Shown: positions 5,623-8,533 of the stretch, piece after piece | How the letters are laid out: each line of letters begins with the position of its first letter | How positions within the stretch are numbered: position 1 is the stretch's first letter | Origin: SZUA-217 sp036446835 | GTDB taxonomy: Bacteria > Actinomycetota > Acidimicrobiia > Spongiisociales > ZC4RG35 | Direction: 5' to 3' | DNA length: 8,533 nucleotides | NCBI GenBank assembly: GCA_036446835.1 | Contig: JAZFTT010000035.1 | Location: forward strand, 1-8,533 | Made by a program: the position numbers and the translations under genes | Notes under the pieces: generated by a model | What the model was told of the DNA's origin: nothing | Seen by the model: the letters and a program-made list of their open reading frames with translations, nothing else | Database searches by the model: none

Positions 5623-6731
5623 GCCGCCACCTCCTCGGCCGCGGCCGGCGCGGAAGGGGTCTTCTCCGGTCGGCGAACCTTGTTGGCGATGAAGAACTCC
5701 CCGGCGACGGCAAACACCAGAATGGCGCCCTGGAGCATGGTGACGGTCTCCGGAGGAACGCCAATGGACTGAAGTGAAGGTCCGGCGTTGCTGAGGGCGC
5801 CCATCAGCACCGCCACCGGCACTACTGCGATCGGGTTGAGTCGGGCCAAAGCGGCCACGATGATCCCGGTGAATCCAAGGCCAAGGTCGAGTGACCGCGG
5901 GTCGAGCGCACCCACCGGTCCGGCGACGAACAATGATCCCGCCAGCCCGGCAAAGGCTCCAGAGAGAAGAAACACGCCGAGGATCTTGCGAGAGACCCCA
6001 ATTCCGACATACCGGGCGGTCCCCGGTGAGTCGCCGACCGTGCGCAGTTCGAACCCCCACCGAGTTTTTTCGATCAGGTACCAGGCGGCAAGGGCAACGG
6101 CGGTAGCGACAAAGATGCCGTAGTCGAGCCGATTGAGGAATTCGGGGATCCTTGATGAATCGGGCAACGGCCGGCCCTGCGGGAAGGTAGCCGACTCCGG
6201 ATCCCGCCACGGGCTGTTGCTCCCGAAGATCAGGAAGTTCATGAAACTGAGGGCGATGAAGTTGAGCATCAGGGTCGTGATGATCTCGTTGGTGCCCAGA
6301 TAGACCTTGGGGACTGCGGCAAACCCTGCGTAAAAGGCGCCGCCAACAGCGCCCGCAAGGATTACCAGCGGAAGCGCGACGCCTGCCGGCATAGCCTCGC
6401 CAATCCAGATAGCCAGGCCGGAAGCGAAAATTGCTCCAAAGAGGAACTGGCCTTCGGCGCCGATGTTCCACACCAGCATCTTGAACGCAACAGCCGCCGC
6501 CAACCCGGTGAGAATGAGCGGCGTGGCAGAGATCAGAGTCTCGGAGACGGCTCTGACGTCACCGAAGGCAGCATCGACCATCTTGGCATAGACATCTATC
6601 GGGTTCTCCCCGGTGGCCGCCAGGAAGAGGGCTCCCAATGCGAGCGCCGCCAGAACCGACAGCACCGGAACCATGATGACCAGCCGGAGACTGGCCAGGC
6701 CGCGGGGCTCGACCACGAAGCGCCTAGCCAT
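5619..6731 (-). CDS. BMP-type ABC importer, first permease (BPD_transp_2 family, NupP/YufP-like)
   Basis: Longer of the two inner-membrane permeases of the importer. The 370-residue product starts with a short basic cytoplasmic stretch, then a hydrophobic segment at about 17-38. Family motifs are LVWNIGAEGQFLFGA (86-100), PKVYLGTNEIITTLMLNFIA (141-160), WGFELRTVGDSPGTARYVGI (225-244, the likely ATPase-coupling loop), SGAFAGLAGSL (257-267) and GFTGIIVAALARLNP (286-300). It ends in an Ala/Glu/Pro-rich cytoplasmic tail. The ATG at 6731 was chosen over an in-frame ATG at 6818 because GAGGTGG precedes it by 6 bases and the extra 29 residues would lie wholly inside the ATPase gene and look unlike a permease. 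It overlaps the ATPase gene by 8 bases and the second permease by 4, so the three are translationally coupled. Confidence 0.94.
   Translation of the reverse strand: MARRFVVEPRGLASLRLVIMVPVLSVLAALALGALFLAATGENPIDVYAKMVDAAFGDVRAVSETLISATPLILTGLAAAVAFKMLVWNIGAEGQFLFGAIFASGLAIWIGEAMPAGVALPLVILAGAVGGAFYAGFAAVPKVYLGTNEIITTLMLNFIALSFMNFLIFGSNSPWRDPESATFPQGRPLPDSSRIPEFLNRLDYGIFVATAVALAAWYLIEKTRWGFELRTVGDSPGTARYVGIGVSRKILGVFLLSGAFAGLAGSLFVAGPVGALDPRSLDLGLGFTGIIVAALARLNPIAVVPVAVLMGALSNAGPSLQSIGVPPETVTMLQGAILVFAVAGEFFIANKVRRPEKTPSAPAAAEEVAA
5629..5635 (-). promoter_or_regulatory. Strong ribosome binding site AGGAGGT for the second permease
   Basis: A near-perfect Shine-Dalgarno, AGGAGGT, lies 6 bases before the GTG at 5622, embedded in the last codons of the first permease. 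It fixes the start against the much longer open frame that continues upstream. Confidence 0.85.
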
Positions 6732-8271
6732 CGTGGTCCACCTCGGCGCCGCCACCCATGAGGAGGCCCAGTTTCTCCGCGGTGGCTTCCTCTGCGGGCA
6801 TCTCGCCGACGATCTCACCTACGAACATCACAACGAGACGGTCGGCCAAGGCCAACAACTCGTCAAGGTCCTCCGAGATCAACAGGACGGCCTTGCCGAG
6901 GGACCGCTCGGTCAGAAGATGCTGACGAACTGCTTCTGTGGCGCCCACGTCCAACCCCTGTGTTGGCGATCGGGCAATGAAGACCTTGGGATCTTGGGTT
7001 ATTTCACGGGCGAACAACGCCTTTTGTAGGTTCCCTCCCGACAAGAGCCGAATCGGAAGCCCGGGCCTGACTCCACGAACGTCGTACTTGTCGATCAGCT
7101 TTTCGCCATGTTCCTTGAAGGCGTCTGCGTAGAGACGTATCCCCTTGGAGAAGGGAGGCCGACGATAGGCCTTCAACGCCAGGTTCTCCTCGGTTGTGAG
7201 CCCTGCAGCAAGACCCATTCCCAGTCTGTTCCCGGGCACATACGCCATGCCCATGTCGATGTGGTCCACAACGCTTCTTGTGGTGACGTCCTCTCCATCG
7301 AGGATCACTGTGCCTCCAGTTGGCGGGCGAAGTCCTACCAAGCCTTGGGCCAACTCCCGCTGGCCGTTGCCAGAAACACCGGCCACGCCAAGCACCTCAC
7401 CGGCGCGAACGTCGAATGAGACACCTTTGACCGCCTCGAGGCCACGGTCACCCTGAATTCGGAGATCACGCACCGAGAGCATGATCTCGCCAGTCACCTC
7501 CTCGGCCTCACGCGTCGAAAGGACAAGGTCGCGGCCCACCATCATTCTCGCCAGATCCTTGGTCTCGGTATCAGCCGTGTCGACGACGCCAACGCTCTTC
7601 CCGCCACGCAAGACCGTGACGCGATCGGAGACCTGTTTGACCTCATTCAGCTTGTGGGAAACGAAAATCACCGATCGACCCTCTGCCGCCATCTGGCGCA
7701 TTGTCTTGAACAGTTGCTCCGCCTCTGTGGGGGTCAATACCGAGGTCGGCTCGTCGAGGATGAGCACCCGAACTTTGCGATAGAGAAGCTTCAGAATCTC
7801 GACGCGCTGTTGTTCCCCGACCGACAACTGCCAAACCCGAGCAGCTGCGTCCACGGGCAAGCCGTATTGCTCACCGAGATCACGGGCCTCTCGCTCCAAC
7901 TCTTTTTGCGAGATCCGTATGTCGAGGTCTGGATGACCGAGAGCGAGGTTCTCCGCCACGGTGAGGTTCGGCACCAGCCGGAAGTGCTGGTAGACCATCC
8001 CGATCCCGGCGGCAAGGGCATCCTTTGGTGATTTGAAGACCTGGGGCTCCCTGTCGTAGAGAAAGCTCCCAGAGTCGGGACGGTACAGACCGGCAAGAAT
8101 GGAGCAGAGGGTCGACTTACCGGCGCCATTCTCCCCCAGCAGGGTGTGCACCTCGCCCCACCTCAGATCGAAGTCGACCGAATCGTTGGCCTTGACGCCG
8201 TAGAACGACTTGCTGATGTTCTTGAAATCGACCGCCAATGTGCCACCGCTCGCAACGGCCGGATCAGACAT
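6724..8271 (-). CDS. BMP-type ABC importer, double ATP-binding protein (NupO/YufO-like)
   Basis: Cytoplasmic energy-coupling subunit with two nucleotide-binding domains in one 515-residue chain, normal for BMP/Nup and ribose-type importers. Domain 1 is intact: Walker A GENGAGKST (46-54), Q-loop Gln95, signature LSVGEQQRVEI (149-159), Walker B VLILDEP (169-175) and switch His206. Domain 2 is degenerate: the Walker A position reads GVSGNGQRE (298-306) with Gln for the usual Lys, the signature LSGGNLQKALFARE (410-423) is good, Walker B reads VFIARSPTQGLD (430-441) with Ser where the catalytic Glu would be, and the switch reads SEDLDE (466-471). A degenerate second site is usual in this family. 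MVYQHFRLVPNLTVAENLALG (92-112, read across two motifs) is very typical of Nup-type ATPases. No clear Shine-Dalgarno precedes the ATG at 8271. The gene follows the binding-protein gene across a hairpin and overlaps the first permease. Confidence 0.95.
   Translation of the reverse strand: MSDPAVASGGTLAVDFKNISKSFYGVKANDSVDFDLRWGEVHTLLGENGAGKSTLCSILAGLYRPDSGSFLYDREPQVFKSPKDALAAGIGMVYQHFRLVPNLTVAENLALGHPDLDIRISQKELEREARDLGEQYGLPVDAAARVWQLSVGEQQRVEILKLLYRKVRVLILDEPTSVLTPTEAEQLFKTMRQMAAEGRSVIFVSHKLNEVKQVSDRVTVLRGGKSVGVVDTADTETKDLARMMVGRDLVLSTREAEEVTGEIMLSVRDLRIQGDRGLEAVKGVSFDVRAGEVLGVAGVSGNGQRELAQGLVGLRPPTGGTVILDGEDVTTRSVVDHIDMGMAYVPGNRLGMGLAAGLTTEENLALKAYRRPPFSKGIRLYADAFKEHGEKLIDKYDVRGVRPGLPIRLLSGGNLQKALFAREITQDPKVFIARSPTQGLDVGATEAVRQHLLTERSLGKAVLLISEDLDELLALADRLVVMFVGEIVGEMPAEEATAEKLGLLMGGGAEVDHDG
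6738..6744 (-). promoter_or_regulatory. Ribosome binding site GAGGTGG for the first permease
   Basis: GAGGTGG ends 6 bases before the ATG at 6731, inside the 3' end of the ATPase gene. It supports that start over the in-frame ATG at 6818. Confidence 0.75.
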
Positions 8272-8277
8272 GAGGCC

Positions 8278-8283
8278 AGCCTA
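8278..8283 (-). promoter_or_regulatory. Candidate -10 element (TAGGCT) before the ABC ATPase gene
   Basis: On the minus strand TAGGCT (TANNNT type) ends 6 bases before the ATG at 8271, a spacing compatible with a leaderless transcript starting at the ATG. It would let the ATPase and permeases be transcribed separately from the binding protein. There is no good -35, and six-base matches of this kind are frequent by chance. Confidence 0.18.
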
Positions 8284-8316
8284 CGCAGGCCGCCGGATCC
8301 GATGTCGCTGGAAACA

Positions 8317-8348
8317 GAGAGAGGACCCCGCTCGCGGGGTCCTCTCTC
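8317..8348 (-). terminator. Strong hairpin between binding-protein and ATPase genes (terminator or attenuator)
   Basis: A perfect 14-bp inverted repeat (arms 8317-8330 and 8335-8348, arm sequence GAGAGAGGACCCCG) closes a 4-base CTCG loop. It starts 16 bases after the stop of the substrate-binding protein gene. In minus-strand reading it is followed by TGTTTCC, a weak T-run, so termination may be partial. The position is the classic one for keeping binding-protein mRNA above that of the membrane and ATPase genes, by partial termination or by protecting the 3' end of the upstream message. Confidence 0.75.
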
Positions 8349-8364
8349 CGCTGTTGTCGTCGAA

Positions 8365-8532
8365 TCAGCCGGTGGGGCTTCCGATGACACCTTCGACGAA
8401 CCAGCTCATCTCGTCTGTGAAGATGTTGCCGAGTTCTCGTTCGTTGCCATCCTGATCAACGATCGGGTCGGGGAACACCGCGAACGAGCCGTCGATGATC
8501 CCTTCCGTCCGCTCTTCGATCAGAGACTTGGT
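8365..8532 (-). CDS. BMP family ABC transporter substrate-binding protein, C-terminal 55 residues (runs off the window)
   Basis: Only the last 55 codons are in the window. The translation includes IEERTEGIIDGSFAVFPDPI (5-24), VDQDGNERELGNIFTDEMSW (25-44) and FVEGVIGSPTG (45-55). This matches the C-terminus of BMP (basic membrane protein/Med) family binding proteins, where an I-x-D-G-x-F-x-V-F strand, a D-x-D/N-G turn and a W-F-V-E-G-V end are typical. In complete members a lipoprotein signal peptide at the N-terminus tethers the protein outside the membrane, where it captures nucleosides or related ligands; that part lies outside the window. The neighbouring double ATPase and two permeases confirm the assignment. 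The ligand cannot be deduced from this fragment. Confidence 0.9.
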   Translation of the reverse strand, partial: TKSLIEERTEGIIDGSFAVFPDPIVDQDGNERELGNIFTDEMSWFVEGVIGSPTG

Positions 8533-8533
8533 G

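Noticed and set aside
5258..5772. Overlapping plus-strand frames of 131-144 codons opposite the permeases.
   Set aside because: Pro/Arg/Thr-rich translations typical of antisense frames to membrane protein genes; no supporting motif.
5623..6471. Minus-strand frame of the second permease stays open for about 850 bases upstream of its start, giving an apparent 603-residue protein.
   Set aside because: The extra part is Arg/Pro/Gly-rich, overlaps the first permease in another frame and resembles no permease. AGGAGGT at 5629-5635 and the homologous start point to GTG 5622.
6732..6818. Longer first permease from ATG 6818.
   Set aside because: The 29 extra residues are Arg/Pro-rich and lie inside the ATPase gene; GAGGTGG before ATG 6731 is the better start.

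Overview
This 8.5 kb window comes from a GC-rich bacterium. Frequent GTG starts, 1-8 base gene overlaps and the protein styles suggest an actinobacterium (possibly an Acidimicrobiia-like lineage). That placement is a guess from style; no rRNA, tRNA or other marker is present. There is no CRISPR array, insertion sequence, tRNA or phage gene, and no stretch above about 100 bases lacks a gene.

Left half, plus strand (2-3697): the 3' part of a xanthine-dehydrogenase-family molybdopterin-binding subunit, followed without gaps by three accessory genes: xdhC, yqeB and yqeC. Every junction in this block overlaps (22 or 4 bases, then 1, then 4), so it reads as one translationally coupled operon. XdhC-family proteins insert the sulfurated molybdenum cofactor into such hydroxylases. 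YqeB and YqeC are the families linked by comparative genomics to selenium-dependent molybdenum hydroxylases. The electron-transfer (2Fe-2S and FAD) parts of the enzyme are not in the window and presumably lie upstream.

Middle (3798-4649, plus strand): a protein that fuses a SnoaL-like (NTF2-fold) domain to a glyoxalase/VOC metal-binding domain. It sits 100 bases after yqeC. Its substrate is unknown, and an internal Shine-Dalgarno plus ATG could also yield the VOC domain alone.

Right half, minus strand (4660-8533): a BMP/Nup-type ABC importer. In transcription order it consists of the C-terminus of the substrate-binding lipoprotein (runs off the window edge), a strong 14-bp hairpin, a double ATPase, and two overlapping permeases. 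This family imports nucleosides and, in some cases, nucleobases. It converges on the plus-strand block with only 10 bases between stop codons.

Taken together, the simplest model is uptake and oxidation of a purine-like N-heterocycle: the ABC system imports the compound, and the molybdenum hydroxylase, matured by XdhC/YqeB/YqeC, hydroxylates it. The individual family calls are firm. The substrate, the selenium dependence and the role of the SnoaL-VOC protein are inference. Nothing in the window amounts to a clearly undescribed system; the most unusual items are the SnoaL-VOC fusion with an internal start and the coupled maturation trio.
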